Source of the DNA: Streptococcus infantis SK970
Lineage (GTDB): Bacteria; Bacillota; Bacilli; Lactobacillales; Streptococcaceae
Assembly (NCBI GenBank): GCA_000223255.2
Contig: AFUT01000003.1
Coordinates: 62,001-126,000 of the forward strand
Length of the DNA: 64,000 nt
Direction of reading: 5' to 3'
Part shown: in pieces, positions 46,812 to 57,164 of the stretch
Position numbering within the stretch: the stretch's first letter is position 1
Layout of the letters: every line of letters begins with the position of its first letter
Notes under the pieces: model-generated
Database searches by the model: none
Told to the model about the DNA's origin: nothing
Seen by the model: the letters and a program-made list of their open reading frames with translations, nothing else
Position numbers and translations under genes: made by a program

Positions 46812-47363
46812 ATGGCTCACATTACTCTTGCAATTACTGGTTCAATTGCTTCCTACAAGGCTGCCGATTTAATCAGTTCTTTGAAAAAGCAAGGACATAG
46901 TGTATCGGTCTTGATGACAAAAGCTGCTACAGATTTTATACAACCATTAACACTGCAAGTTTTGTCCCAAAATCTGGTTCATCTCGATGTCATGCAAGAA
47001 CCTTATCCAGACCAAGTCAACCACATCGAAAGAGGAAAAGAAACTGACTTGTTTATCGTTGCTCCAGCAACTGCTAATACCATTGCAAAGTTAGCACATG
47101 GTTTTGCCGATAATATGGTGACTAGTACGGCTCTAGCATTGCCAGATAATATCCCTAAATTACTTGCTCCTGCTATGAATACTAAAATGTATTCCCATCC
47201 TGCCACACAGGCAAATCTTAAAACTCTTAAAAGCTATGGATACGAGATTATCTCCCCTAAAGAATCTCTCTTAGCTTGTGGCGACTTCGGAAGCGGCGCT
47301 TTAGCCGACTTAGAAATTATTATAGAAAGAATAAAGGAAATTCTCAATGAACAAACGCTCTAA
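46812..47363 (+). CDS. coaC: Phosphopantothenoylcysteine decarboxylase
   Basis: A 183-aa flavoprotein that decarboxylates phosphopantothenoylcysteine to 4'-phosphopantetheine. The FMN-binding start ITLAITGSIASYKAADLI, the active-site His in NHIERGKETDLFIVAPATAN, the PAMNTKMYSHP loop and the ACGDFGSGAL substrate flap with its Cys are present. AAAGGAAAG precedes ATG 46812. It follows coaB and overlaps the next gene by 17 bases, so coaB, coaC and a membrane transporter subunit form one operon. Confidence 0.94.
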   Translation: MAHITLAITGSIASYKAADLISSLKKQGHSVSVLMTKAATDFIQPLTLQVLSQNLVHLDVMQEPYPDQVNHIERGKETDLFIVAPATANTIAKLAHGFADNMVTSTALALPDNIPKLLAPAMNTKMYSHPATQANLKTLKSYGYEIISPKESLLACGDFGSGALADLEIIIERIKEILNEQTL

Positions 47364-47952
47364 CATCGCACCTGTTGCTATATTTTTTGCTAGTATGATT
47401 GTCATCCATCTGCTGACCTCAATCTTATTTAATGTATTACCATTCCCAATTAAACCTACTATTGTACACATTCCTGTTATTATTGGAAGTATCATTTACG
47501 GCCCACGTATTGGAGCTATTCTTGGATTTTTAATGGGTATGATTAGTTTAACTGTTAATACAATTACTATCTTACCAACTAGCTATCTCTTCTCTCCATT
47601 TGTACCTAACGGTAATATCTATTCATTAATCATCGCTATTGTTCCTCGAATCCTTATCGGTTTGACACCTTATTTCGTCTATAAACTACTAAAGGGAAGA
47701 GCTGGACTCATTTTTGCTGGTGCACTTGGCTCGCTGACAAATACAGTATTTGTCTTAGGTGGTATCTTCTTCCTCTTTGGTAATGTTTTTGATGGAAATA
47801 TTCAAAAACTATTAGCGACTGTTATCTCTACAAATTCGATAGCAGAATTAATTATCTCGGCTATTTTAACTCTCGCCATTGTTCCAAGACTTGAAAAATT
47901 AAACAATAAAAACTGTATCAAGAGATACAGTTCTTTTTTATCACTGAGCTAA
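47347..47952 (+). CDS. ECF transporter S component, probably for pantothenate
   Basis: A membrane protein of about 195-201 aa with six hydrophobic segments, typical of energy-coupling-factor substrate-binding (S) subunits. Segments such as [20 protein letters not shown] and the loop before the last helices resemble the ECF-type family. Overlap with coaC by 17 bases suggests pantothenate or a related CoA precursor as substrate; that is inference. The frame as read runs through a strong terminator hairpin (47911-47939) and ends inside the convergent udk gene. One extra A in the run at about 47893-47897 would instead end the protein at EKIKQ before the hairpin, so the true C terminus is doubtful. 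Confidence 0.78.
   Translation: MNKRSNIAPVAIFFASMIVIHLLTSILFNVLPFPIKPTIVHIPVIIGSIIYGPRIGAILGFLMGMISLTVNTITILPTSYLFSPFVPNGNIYSLIIAIVPRILIGLTPYFVYKLLKGRAGLIFAGALGSLTNTVFVLGGIFFLFGNVFDGNIQKLLATVISTNSIAELIISAILTLAIVPRLEKLNNKNCIKRYSSFLSLS
47911..47939 (+). terminator. Terminator of coaB-coaC-ECF operon
   Basis: AACTGTATC pairs perfectly with GATACAGTT around AAGA, followed by C and a run of six T. It lies inside the apparent 3' end of the ECF gene. Confidence 0.85.
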
Positions 47953-48579
47953 ACGAGCCTCTTCTAAAATCTTTTCAATCTTAGTAGTCAACAAGTCAAT
48001 CGCTACAGTATTGGTTACACCTTCAGGAATTACAATATCAGCGTAACGTTTTGTAGGTTCAATGAATTGATGATACATAGGTTTTACTACACCTAGATAT
48101 TGATCAATAACGCTATCCAAACTACGGCCACGTTCCTCCATATCGCGTTTAATACGACGGATGATACGAACATCATCATCAGTGTCCACAAAAATCTTTA
48201 TATCCATCAAATCACGAAGACGTTTGTCTTCCAAAACCAAAATTCCTTCAACAATAAAGACGTCTTGAGGTTCTTGACGATAGGTTTTCGAGCTTCTTGT
48301 ATGGGCAGCGTAGTCATAGGTCGGAATATCAACAGGTCGCCCTGCCAATAATTCTTTGATTTGCGCAATCATCAAGTCAGTATCAAAAGCAAAAGGATGA
48401 TCATAGTTGGTTTTGATACGTTCCTCAAAGGTTAGATGAGATTGATCTTTATAGTAGGAATCATGCTCAATCATAGAGATTTTCTCATTTGGGAAATGGG
48501 ATAAGATTGCTTTAGAAACACTGGTTTTTCCTCCACCAGATCCCCCTGTTACTCCGATAATGATTGGTCTGTTTTGCAT
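47941..48579 (-). CDS. udk: Uridine kinase
   Basis: A 212-aa kinase phosphorylating uridine and cytidine in pyrimidine salvage. The P-loop is [29 protein letters not shown] and [12 protein letters not shown] are family motifs; [12 protein letters not shown] is the substrate region. Full length. It converges on the ECF gene, overlapping its apparent end by 12 bases. The start codon is preceded by GGAGG. Transcribed alone. Confidence 0.95.
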   Translation of the reverse strand: MQNRPIIIGVTGGSGGGKTSVSKAILSHFPNEKISMIEHDSYYKDQSHLTFEERIKTNYDHPFAFDTDLMIAQIKELLAGRPVDIPTYDYAAHTRSSKTYRQEPQDVFIVEGILVLEDKRLRDLMDIKIFVDTDDDVRIIRRIKRDMEERGRSLDSVIDQYLGVVKPMYHQFIEPTKRYADIVIPEGVTNTVAIDLLTTKIEKILEEARLAQ

Positions 48580-48660
48580 AGTTGCCTCCGTATTTTTACT
48601 TTGTCTATTTTACCATATTTTTAGAAAATTATACAGGATGACTTTTCAAATTAGACTACA

Positions 48661-48693
48661 AAAAAACCTTGTAGTTTAGTTCTACAAGGTTTT
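48661..48693 (-). terminator. Terminator of ptsHI
   Basis: AAAACCTTGTAG pairs perfectly with CTACAAGGTTTT around a short loop, beyond the ptsI stop codon at 48701. Confidence 0.85.
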
Positions 48694-48700
48694 AATGTTT

Positions 48701-50434
48701 TTAATCAAAGTTAACGTATTCTTTAGAGAGTTCAAGAACTTCTTCCATCGTTGAACATTCAGTAAGAGCACGGTTAGCGTATTCTTGCATCTTAGCTGTG
48801 TCAAGTTTCTTCATCAAGCTACGTGTACGAAGAACAGATGTAGCGGACATAGAGAACTCATCCAAGCCCATTCCGACAAGTAGTGGAACAGCAGTTTGGT
48901 CACCAGCCATTTCACCACACATACCAGCCCATTTACCTTCAGCGTGAGCTGCTTTGATTACGTTGTTAATCAAACGAAGGATTGATGGGTTATATGGTTG
49001 ATAAAGGTATGAAACTTGTTCGTTCATACGGTCAGCAGCCATTGTGTATTGGATAAGGTCATTTGTACCAATTGAGAAGAAATCAACTTCTTTAGCAAAT
49101 TGGTCAGCAAGCATAGCTGCAGCGGGAATTTCAATCATGATACCAACTTGGATATCATCAGCAACAGCGACCCCTTCAGCAACTAATTTTGCTTTTTCTT
49201 CTTCAAGAATAGCTTTAGCAGTACGGAACTCTTTCAACAAAGCAACCATTGGGAACATGATACGCAATTGACCGTGAACAGATGCACGAAGCAAGGCACG
49301 CAATTGTGTACGGAACATTTGGTTACCAGTTTCAGAAATAGAAATACGCAAAGCACGGTAACCCAAGAATGGGTTCATTTCTTTAGGAAGATCGAAGTAA
49401 GGAAGTTCTTTATCCCCACCGATATCCATAGTACGAACGACAACAGGTTTACCGTTCATACCTTCAAGAACTGCTTTGTAAGCTTCGTATTGGTCATCTT
49501 CAGTTGGGAAGTCTTGAGAATCCATGTACAAGAACTCTGTACGATAAAGACCTACTGCTTCTGCACCGTTTTCGTTCACACCTTCAACGTCTTTAGGTGT
49601 ACCGATGTTAGCAGCCAACTCAAAGTGTTTACCATCTGCAGTAACAGTTTTAGCATCTTTCAAAAGAGCCCATTCAGCTTTTTGTTTAGCGTAAGCTTCA
49701 CCAGCTGCTTTGAATTCTGCAATTTGTTCTTCAGTTGGGTTGATAATAACTTCACCAGAAATACCTGAAACAGCCAAAATGTCGCCATCTTTTACAAGTT
49801 CAGTGATGTTATTTGTACCCAATACAGCTGCAATTTCAAGTGTACGAGCCATGATAGCTGAGTGACTTGTACGTCCACCAATGTTTGTTACAAAAGCTTT
49901 TACAAAGTTTTTGTCCAATTGAGCAGTATCAGATGGAGTCAAGTCATGTGCAATCACGATCACTTCTTCGTTAATAGAAGCTGGGTTTGGCAATTTCTTA
50001 CCAAGAAGATTTGCCAATACACGTTTGGTAACGTCGCGGATATCCGCTGCACGTTCCTGCATGTATGGGTTGTCTTCCATGCCTTCAAAGATTGTGATAA
50101 ACATGTCTGTAACTTCTTTCAGACCTGCTTCTGCATTTACTTTCTTAGCACGAATTGTTTCTTTAATCTGTCCGATCAATTCAGGGTCAGCAAGAACCAT
50201 CAAGTGAGCGTCAAATACTTGCGCCGCTTCTTCACCAAGCGTACCTACAGCCTTCTCGCGGATAAGAGAAAGCTCGTTTTGAGAAGCTTCAAGAGCAACA
50301 TCCAAACGAGCCTCTTCTGCATTTGTATCTTCGACTGTAATAGTCTCGAATGATAAATCCGGTTGAACGAGTAGATATGCTTTAGCAACTGCAACACCAT
50401 CAGATGCTGCGATTCCTTTAAGCATTTCTGTCAT
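48701..50434 (-). CDS. ptsI: PTS enzyme I
   Basis: A 577-aa phosphoenolpyruvate-protein phosphotransferase that starts the phosphate relay to HPr and the sugar-specific enzymes, including LacF/LacE in this window. The phosphorylated histidine is H191 in [15 protein letters not shown]-binding motifs include [20 protein letters not shown] and [16 protein letters not shown]. The frame extends upstream into ptsH (to 50545), but the recognised N terminus [13 protein letters not shown] begins at 50434, 4 bases after the ptsH stop, with AAGGA just before. Operon ptsH-ptsI. Confidence 0.96.
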   Translation of the reverse strand: MTEMLKGIAASDGVAVAKAYLLVQPDLSFETITVEDTNAEEARLDVALEASQNELSLIREKAVGTLGEEAAQVFDAHLMVLADPELIGQIKETIRAKKVNAEAGLKEVTDMFITIFEGMEDNPYMQERAADIRDVTKRVLANLLGKKLPNPASINEEVIVIAHDLTPSDTAQLDKNFVKAFVTNIGGRTSHSAIMARTLEIAAVLGTNNITELVKDGDILAVSGISGEVIINPTEEQIAEFKAAGEAYAKQKAEWALLKDAKTVTADGKHFELAANIGTPKDVEGVNENGAEAVGLYRTEFLYMDSQDFPTEDDQYEAYKAVLEGMNGKPVVVRTMDIGGDKELPYFDLPKEMNPFLGYRALRISISETGNQMFRTQLRALLRASVHGQLRIMFPMVALLKEFRTAKAILEEEKAKLVAEGVAVADDIQVGIMIEIPAAAMLADQFAKEVDFFSIGTNDLIQYTMAADRMNEQVSYLYQPYNPSILRLINNVIKAAHAEGKWAGMCGEMAGDQTAVPLLVGMGLDEFSMSATSVLRTRSLMKKLDTAKMQEYANRALTECSTMEEVLELSKEYVNFD

Positions 50435-50438
50435 ATCC

Positions 50439-50702
50439 TTATGCCAATCCTTCTTTTTCCATTGTTTCTGAGATAGCAGCAATAGCGTCATCAGCGTCTG
50501 CACCTTCAGCAGTGATTGTAACGTCAGCACCTTGACCAACACCAAGGCTCATAACACCCATGATAGATTTAAGGTTAACTGATTTACCTTTGTACTCAAG
50601 AGTAATATCTGAAGCAAATTTGCTAGCAGTTTGTACCAACAATGTTGCTGGACGTGCGTGAATACCTGTTTCTGCCACTACGTGGAAATCTTTAGAAGCC
50701 AT
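50439..50702 (-). CDS. ptsH: PTS phosphocarrier HPr
   Basis: An 87-aa HPr. H15 (GIHARPAT) carries phosphate from enzyme I to EIIA proteins. S46 (LKSIMGV) is the site of HPr kinase, and the resulting P-Ser-HPr is the CcpA corepressor in firmicutes. Sequence and length are typical. AAAGGAGAG precedes the ATG. It is directly followed by ptsI with a 4-base gap. Confidence 0.97.
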   Translation of the reverse strand: MASKDFHVVAETGIHARPATLLVQTASKFASDITLEYKGKSVNLKSIMGVMSLGVGQGADVTITAEGADADDAIAAISETMEKEGLA

Positions 50703-50764
50703 AATTTGACTCTCCTTTAAATGTTTTCTTTTTGAGTTATATCTGATAACCCTTACAATTTGGT

Positions 50765-50793
50765 ATTATATCATCTTCTAGGAATTTTTTCAA
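50765..50793 (-). promoter_or_regulatory. ptsHI promoter
   Basis: On the - strand -35 TTGAAA (50788-50793), 17-base spacer, -10 TATAAT (50765-50770), preceded by TG at one base. A strong consensus promoter with a leader of about 55 bases, fitting constitutive high expression. Confidence 0.75.
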
Positions 50794-50934
50794 GTATTTT
50801 ATGGGATTTCTTCTTTTTCCTTTCAGATAACTTGCTGAAAATCTTCTATTTTCTGTATCAAAATACATCATATAGTTTTTTATAATTTTAACATTTAGAA
50901 AACGCTGTTATTTATGGATTCTATTTTTTTGCAA

Positions 50935-50992
50935 TCACTATATATTGTGTTTGGATAACTCTCATCTAAAAAAAATCTACAATATTTAGTTT
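50935..50992 (+). promoter_or_regulatory. Pair of NrdR boxes upstream of nrdHEF
   Basis: Box 1 at 50935-50950 (TCACTATATATTGTGT) matches the NrdR consensus ACACWATATATWGTGT at 15 of 16 positions. Box 2 at 50977-50992 (CTACAATATTTAGTTT) matches 12 of 16. The starts are 42 bases apart, four helical turns, as expected for paired NrdR sites. NrdR represses ribonucleotide reductase genes when dATP is high. Confidence 0.75.
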
Positions 50993-50999
50993 TTCTTCG

Positions 51000-51026
51000 T
51001 TGACAAAGATTTTTTTCTGATATACT
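51000..51026 (+). promoter_or_regulatory. nrdH promoter
   Basis: -35 TTGACA (51000-51005), 15-base spacer, extended -10 TGATATACT (TATACT 51021-51026). It lies just downstream of the second NrdR box. GAAAGAGGAG precedes the nrdH ATG. Confidence 0.6.
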
Positions 51027-51062
51027 TAAGAAGTAATTAAATTTTGAAAGAGGAGTTACAGA

Positions 51063-51281
51063 ATGGTAACCGTTTATTCTAAAAACAATTGTGTTCAATG
51101 TAAAATGACCAAACGATTCTTAGATAGTAACAACATTGCATATCGCGAAATCAATCTTGATGAACAACCTGAATTTATTGAACAAGTTAAAGAGCTAGGC
51201 TTCAGCGCTGCTCCTATCATTCAAACACCAACTGAAGTTTTCTCTGGTTTCCAACCAGCAAAACTTAAAAAACTTGCTTAA
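51063..51281 (+). CDS. nrdH: Glutaredoxin-like NrdH redoxin
   Basis: A 72-aa redoxin that reduces class Ib ribonucleotide reductase NrdE and is itself reduced by thioredoxin reductase. The redox pair is CVQC in YSKNNCVQCKMTKRFL, and the conserved C-terminal SGFQPAKLKKL is present. It is the first gene of nrdH-nrdE-nrdF. No nrdI is in the cluster; in streptococci it lies elsewhere. A hairpin follows before nrdE. Confidence 0.95.
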   Translation: MVTVYSKNNCVQCKMTKRFLDSNNIAYREINLDEQPEFIEQVKELGFSAAPIIQTPTEVFSGFQPAKLKKLA

Positions 51282-51292
51282 GTATCAGGATT

Positions 51293-51329
51293 AAAAGCTT
51301 CTATGTCAATCTTAGAAGCCTTTCTTTTG
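51293..51329 (+). terminator. Partial terminator hairpin between nrdH and nrdE
   Basis: AAGCTTCTA pairs with TAGAAGCCTT around a 9-base loop, followed by a pyrimidine run (TTCTTTT). As no other promoter for nrdE was seen, it probably attenuates rather than stops transcription. Confidence 0.5.
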
Positions 51330-51350
51330 TAATGAATTAAAGGAAATTTT

Positions 51351-53510
51351 ATGGGATTAAAACAACTTGAGGATGTAACTTACTTCCGTCTAAATAATGA
51401 AATCAACCGTCCTGTTAATGGACAAATCATGCTCCACAAAGATAAAGAAGCCTTGGACGCTTTCTTTAAAGAAAACGTTGTACCAAATTCTATGGTTTTC
51501 GATTCTATCACTGATAAAATTGATTACCTTATTAAACAAGACTATATCGAAACAGCGTTTATCAAAAAATATCGTCCAGAATTCTTAGAAGAGCTTTATC
51601 AATTTATTAAAGATCAAAACTTCCAGTTTAAGTCTTTCATGGCAGCATATAAGTTTTACAATCAATACGCCTTGAAAACTAACGATGGAGAGTACTATCT
51701 TGAGAGCATGGAAGACCGTGTCTTCTTTAACGCTCTTTATTTTGCTGATGGTGACGAAGCTATCGCAATTGATATTGCCAATGAAATCATCCACCAGCGC
51801 TACCAGCCTGCTACACCTTCATTCTTGAATGCAGGTCGTGCACGTCGTGGTGAATTGGTATCCTGTTTCTTGATCCAGGTAACAGATGATATGAACTCTA
51901 TTGGACGTTCTATCAACTCAGCTCTTCAACTTTCACGTATCGGTGGTGGTGTCGGAATTTCCCTCAGCAACCTTCGTGAAGCTGGAGCACCTATCAAGGG
52001 GTATGAAGGTGCTGCTTCTGGTGTCGTACCAGTTATGAAGCTTTTCGAAGACAGCTTCTCTTACTCTAACCAACTTGGTCAACGTCAAGGGGCTGGGGTT
52101 GTTTACCTCAACGTTTTCCATCCAGATATTATTGCCTTCCTTTCTACTAAGAAAGAAAATGCTGATGAAAAAGTTCGTGTGAAGACTCTATCGCTTGGTG
52201 TTGTGGTACCAGATAAATTCTACGAATTAGCACGTAAGAATGAGGAAATGTACCTCTTCAGTCCTTATTCTGTAGAAAAAGAGTATGGCGTACCTTTCAA
52301 CTACATCGATATTACAGAAAAATACGATGAATTGGTTGCAAATCCAAACATTCGTAAAATAAAAATCAAAGCGCGTGATTTGGAAACTGAAATTTCTAAA
52401 TTGCAACAAGAATCTGGTTATCCTTATATTGTCAACATCGATACTGCTAACCGTGCAAATCCTGTTGATGGTAAGATTATCATGAGTAACTTGTGTTCTG
52501 AGATTCTTCAAGTCCAAGAACCAAGTTTGATTAATGATGCACAAGAATTTCTTGAGATGGGAACCGATATTTCATGTAACCTTGGTTCAACCAACGTTGT
52601 CAACATGATGACATCGCCAGACTTTGGACGCTCTATTCGTGCCATGGTGCGTGCTCTTACCTTTGTTACTGATAATTCTCATATTAAAGCTGTCCCAACA
52701 ATCGACCACGGAAACAGCCAAGCTCATACATTTGGACTTGGAGCTATGGGACTTCACAGCTACCTTGCGCAACAATTGATCGAATATGGATCACCTGAGT
52801 CTGTTGAATTCACAAGCATCTACTTCATGCTTTTGAACTACTGGACCTTGGTAGAATCAAATAATATTGCGCGTGAACGTGGTGTTACCTTCCACAACTT
52901 TGAAAAATCAGACTACGCGAACGGAAGCTACTTTGATAAGTACACAAGTGGTGAGTTTGTACCAAAATCTGATCGTGTTAAAGAACTCTTTGAAGGTATC
53001 TTTATCCCATCTGCAGCTGATTGGGCTGTACTTCGTGATAAAGTTAAAGCAGATGGGCTTTACCACCAAAACCGTCTTGCTGTAGCACCAAATGGTTCTA
53101 TCAGCTACATCAACGATGTTTCTGCTTCTATCCACCCAATCACTCAACGTATTGAAGAACGACAAGAGAAGAAAATTGGTAAGATTTACTATCCTGCAGC
53201 AGGATTGTCAACTGAAACGATCCCTTACTACACTTCTGCCTATGACATGGATATGCGTAAAGTCATTGATGTTTATGCTGCGGCTACTGAACACGTAGAC
53301 CAAGGACTTTCTCTCACTCTCTTCATGCGCAGTGATATCCCAACAGGTCTTTACGAATGGAAATCAGAAAATAAACAGACAACACGTGACCTTTCTATCC
53401 TTCGCAACTACGCCTTTAACAAGGGAATCAAGTCTATCTACTACGTTCGTACCTACACAGATGACGGCGGTGAAGTTGGTGCTAACCAATGTGAAAGCTG
53501 TGTGATTTAA
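51351..53510 (+). CDS. nrdE: Class Ib ribonucleoside-diphosphate reductase alpha subunit
   Basis: A 719-aa catalytic subunit reducing NDPs to dNDPs. The first active-site Cys is in LVSCFLIQVTDDM, the second catalytic segment is IIMSNLCSEILQ, and the C-terminal redox pair is in ANQCESCVI. The N terminus is short and lacks an ATP-cone, as expected of class Ib enzymes. GGAAATTT precedes ATG 51351. It works with NrdF and is reduced by NrdH. Confidence 0.97.
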   Translation: MGLKQLEDVTYFRLNNEINRPVNGQIMLHKDKEALDAFFKENVVPNSMVFDSITDKIDYLIKQDYIETAFIKKYRPEFLEELYQFIKDQNFQFKSFMAAYKFYNQYALKTNDGEYYLESMEDRVFFNALYFADGDEAIAIDIANEIIHQRYQPATPSFLNAGRARRGELVSCFLIQVTDDMNSIGRSINSALQLSRIGGGVGISLSNLREAGAPIKGYEGAASGVVPVMKLFEDSFSYSNQLGQRQGAGVVYLNVFHPDIIAFLSTKKENADEKVRVKTLSLGVVVPDKFYELARKNEEMYLFSPYSVEKEYGVPFNYIDITEKYDELVANPNIRKIKIKARDLETEISKLQQESGYPYIVNIDTANRANPVDGKIIMSNLCSEILQVQEPSLINDAQEFLEMGTDISCNLGSTNVVNMMTSPDFGRSIRAMVRALTFVTDNSHIKAVPTIDHGNSQAHTFGLGAMGLHSYLAQQLIEYGSPESVEFTSIYFMLLNYWTLVESNNIARERGVTFHNFEKSDYANGSYFDKYTSGEFVPKSDRVKELFEGIFIPSAADWAVLRDKVKADGLYHQNRLAVAPNGSISYINDVSASIHPITQRIEERQEKKIGKIYYPAAGLSTETIPYYTSAYDMDMRKVIDVYAAATEHVDQGLSLTLFMRSDIPTGLYEWKSENKQTTRDLSILRNYAFNKGIKSIYYVRTYTDDGGEVGANQCESCVI

Positions 53511-53550
53511 AATCTCACTAAAATCTTGTTTATAAAGATAGGGTAACATC

Positions 53551-53574
53551 AAAAAGTCGGAGTACCGACTTTTT
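53551..53574 (+). terminator. Hairpin between nrdE and nrdF
   Basis: AAAAAGTCGG pairs perfectly with CCGACTTTTT around AGTA. Strong enough to terminate, it may set a lower level of nrdF than nrdE, or nrdF may have an unrecognised promoter in the 74 bases that follow. Confidence 0.65.
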
Positions 53575-53647
53575 GTGCGGTAACCCAATCACACAAGGCT
53601 AGAACATTCATCACTATTTTAATAAAATCAAAAGAAAGAGATTTGTA

Positions 53648-54610
53648 ATGGAAACTTACTACAAAGCCATTAACTGGAATGCCATCGAAGATGTCATCGA
53701 TAAATCAACATGGGAAAAACTAACTGAACAATTTTGGTTGGATACACGTATTCCCTTATCTAATGACTTAGATGACTGGAGAAAGTTATCAAATAAAGAA
53801 AAAGACTTGGTAGGAAAAGTCTTTGGCGGTTTGACACTTTTGGATACCATGCAGTCTGAAACAGGGGTTCAAGCATTACGTGCAGATATCCGTACACCAC
53901 ATGAGGAAGCTGTGTTTAACAACATCCAATTTATGGAATCTGTCCACGCTAAATCTTATTCTTCTATTTTCTCAACCTTGAATACCAAGACTGAGATTGA
54001 AGAAATCTTTGAGTGGACTGATACAAATCCATATCTACAGAAAAAAGCACAAATCATCAATGAAATTTACCTCAATGGTACTCCACTTGAAAAGAAAGTA
54101 GCCAGTGTCTTCCTTGAAACCTTCCTCTTCTATTCAGGTTTCTTTACACCACTCTACTACCTTGGAAATAACAAGTTGGCTAACGTCGCTGAGATTATCA
54201 AGCTAATTATTCGTGACGAGTCAGTTCACGGAACATATATTGGTTATAAATTCCAACTTGGTTTCAACGAATTACCAGAAGAAGAACAAGAAAAGTTAAA
54301 AGAATGGATGTACGACCTCCTCTACACTCTTTATGAAAATGAGGAAGGTTATACAGAGAGTTTATATGATGGTGTTGGTTGGACTGAAGAGGTTAAAACT
54401 TTCCTTCGCTACAATGCCAATAAAGCTCTTATGAATCTAGGACAAGATCCTCTCTTCCCTGACTCAGCTGACGATGTAAACCCAATTGTTATGAATGGAA
54501 TTTCAACTGGTACATCAAACCACGACTTCTTCTCTCAAGTTGGTAACGGATATCTACTTGGTGAAGTTGAAGCTATGCAGGACGATGATTATAACTACGG
54601 ATTAGACTAA
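53648..54610 (+). CDS. nrdF: Class Ib ribonucleoside-diphosphate reductase beta subunit
   Basis: A 320-aa dimanganese- or diiron-tyrosyl radical subunit. Metal ligands include MESVHAKSYSSIF (Glu and His, with the radical Tyr next to it) and RDESVHGTYIGYKF in the second half; the first ligand Asp is in LLDTMQSETGVQ. The C-terminal tail QDDDYNYGLD docks on NrdE. AAGAGA precedes ATG 53648. Followed by a terminator. Confidence 0.96.
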   Translation: METYYKAINWNAIEDVIDKSTWEKLTEQFWLDTRIPLSNDLDDWRKLSNKEKDLVGKVFGGLTLLDTMQSETGVQALRADIRTPHEEAVFNNIQFMESVHAKSYSSIFSTLNTKTEIEEIFEWTDTNPYLQKKAQIINEIYLNGTPLEKKVASVFLETFLFYSGFFTPLYYLGNNKLANVAEIIKLIIRDESVHGTYIGYKFQLGFNELPEEEQEKLKEWMYDLLYTLYENEEGYTESLYDGVGWTEEVKTFLRYNANKALMNLGQDPLFPDSADDVNPIVMNGISTGTSNHDFFSQVGNGYLLGEVEAMQDDDYNYGLD

Positions 54611-54621
54611 TTAAAAAATAT

Positions 54622-54659
54622 AAAAACATCTGAGTTAAAAACAAACACAGATGTTTTTT
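54622..54659 (+). terminator. Terminator of nrdHEF
   Basis: AAAAACATCTG pairs with CAGATGTTTTTT with further inner pairing (GTT/AAC), directly beyond the nrdF stop codon. Confidence 0.8.
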
Positions 54660-54740
54660 GTTTTTGTTTAGTTTTGTTTTGTTTAAGTTGCTTAGATGTT
54701 TAAAATATGATAAAATGGTATTGGATATAGGGGTGATTCA

Positions 54741-55508
54741 ATGCTAAAACAAGAAAAACTAGATGTGATTTTAGAGATTGTCAATACAAGAGGAACCATC
54801 ACTGTCAAAGAAATCATGAATCGTTTAGATATTTCTGATATGACTGCTCGACGTTATCTGCAAGAGTTAGCTGACAAGGATCTACTTGTTCGAGTGCACG
54901 GAGGTGCTGAAAAACTTCGTTCTGGTTCTCTATTAGCAAATGAACGCTCGAATGTTGAAAAACAAGCTCTTCAAATTGCTGAAAAACAAGAGATTGCTAA
55001 ATTTGCTGGTCACTTAGTTAAAGAAAGAGAAACTATTTTTATCGGTCCAGGTACTACTCTTGAGTTCTTTGCGCGTGAACTTCCAATAGATAATATTCGT
55101 GTGGTAACAAATAGCCTTCCTGTTTTCGTTATCTTGAATGAACGAAAATTGACAGATTTAATTTTGATTGGTGGAAATTATCGAGAAATCACTGGTGCTT
55201 TTGTCGGAACCTTAACGCTCCAAGATATTGAAAGTCTTCAATTCTCTAAAGCTTTTGTTAGTTGCAATGGTATAAAAGATCATGCTATCGCTACTTTTAG
55301 CCAAGATGAAGGTGAAGTCCAAAAGATAGCCCTTCAAAATGCAAATAAAAAGTATCTCTTAGCGGATCACAGCAAATTCGATAAATTTGATTTTTATACT
55401 TTTTATAATATTGCAGATATCGATACTATTATCTCCGATTCAAAACTTAGCGATGAAACCCTAAAAACTTTATCAAAACAAACAAAAATTATTAAATCAA
55501 CACATTAA
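54741..55508 (+). CDS. lacR: Lactose phosphotransferase repressor LacR (DeoR family)
   Basis: A 255-aa DeoR-type repressor. The N-terminal winged HTH is VKEIMNRLDISDMTARRYLQ; the C-terminal sugar-phosphate-sensing domain (about 75-250) has FIGPGTTLEFFAREL and NSLPVFVILN. In streptococci and lactococci LacR represses lacABCDFEG, and tagatose-6-phosphate releases it. It converges on lacG. GGGGTG precedes ATG 54741. A -10 TGATAAAAT lies at about 54707-54715. Its targets are probably the operator-like repeats at the lacA promoter. Confidence 0.92.
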   Translation: MLKQEKLDVILEIVNTRGTITVKEIMNRLDISDMTARRYLQELADKDLLVRVHGGAEKLRSGSLLANERSNVEKQALQIAEKQEIAKFAGHLVKERETIFIGPGTTLEFFARELPIDNIRVVTNSLPVFVILNERKLTDLILIGGNYREITGAFVGTLTLQDIESLQFSKAFVSCNGIKDHAIATFSQDEGEVQKIALQNANKKYLLADHSKFDKFDFYTFYNIADIDTIISDSKLSDETLKTLSKQTKIIKSTH

Positions 55509-55536
55509 AAAATCTCACCATTGGTGAGATTTTTTT
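55507..55536. terminator. Bidirectional terminator between lacR and lacG
   Basis: AAAAAATCTCACCA pairs with TTGGTGAGATTTTTT with almost no loop. Strong in both directions and shared by two convergent genes. Confidence 0.85.
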
Positions 55537-55544
55537 CTATACAC

Positions 55545-57164
<1,620 letters not shown>

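Noticed and set aside
48100..50353. Antisense frames over udk and ptsI
   Set aside because: They are rich in Cys, Phe and Ser, lack ribosome sites and overlie strongly conserved genes.
50435..50545. Extended N terminus of ptsI overlapping ptsH
   Set aside because: The extra residues are not like enzyme I. The true N terminus MTEMLKG starts just after ptsH with a ribosome site.
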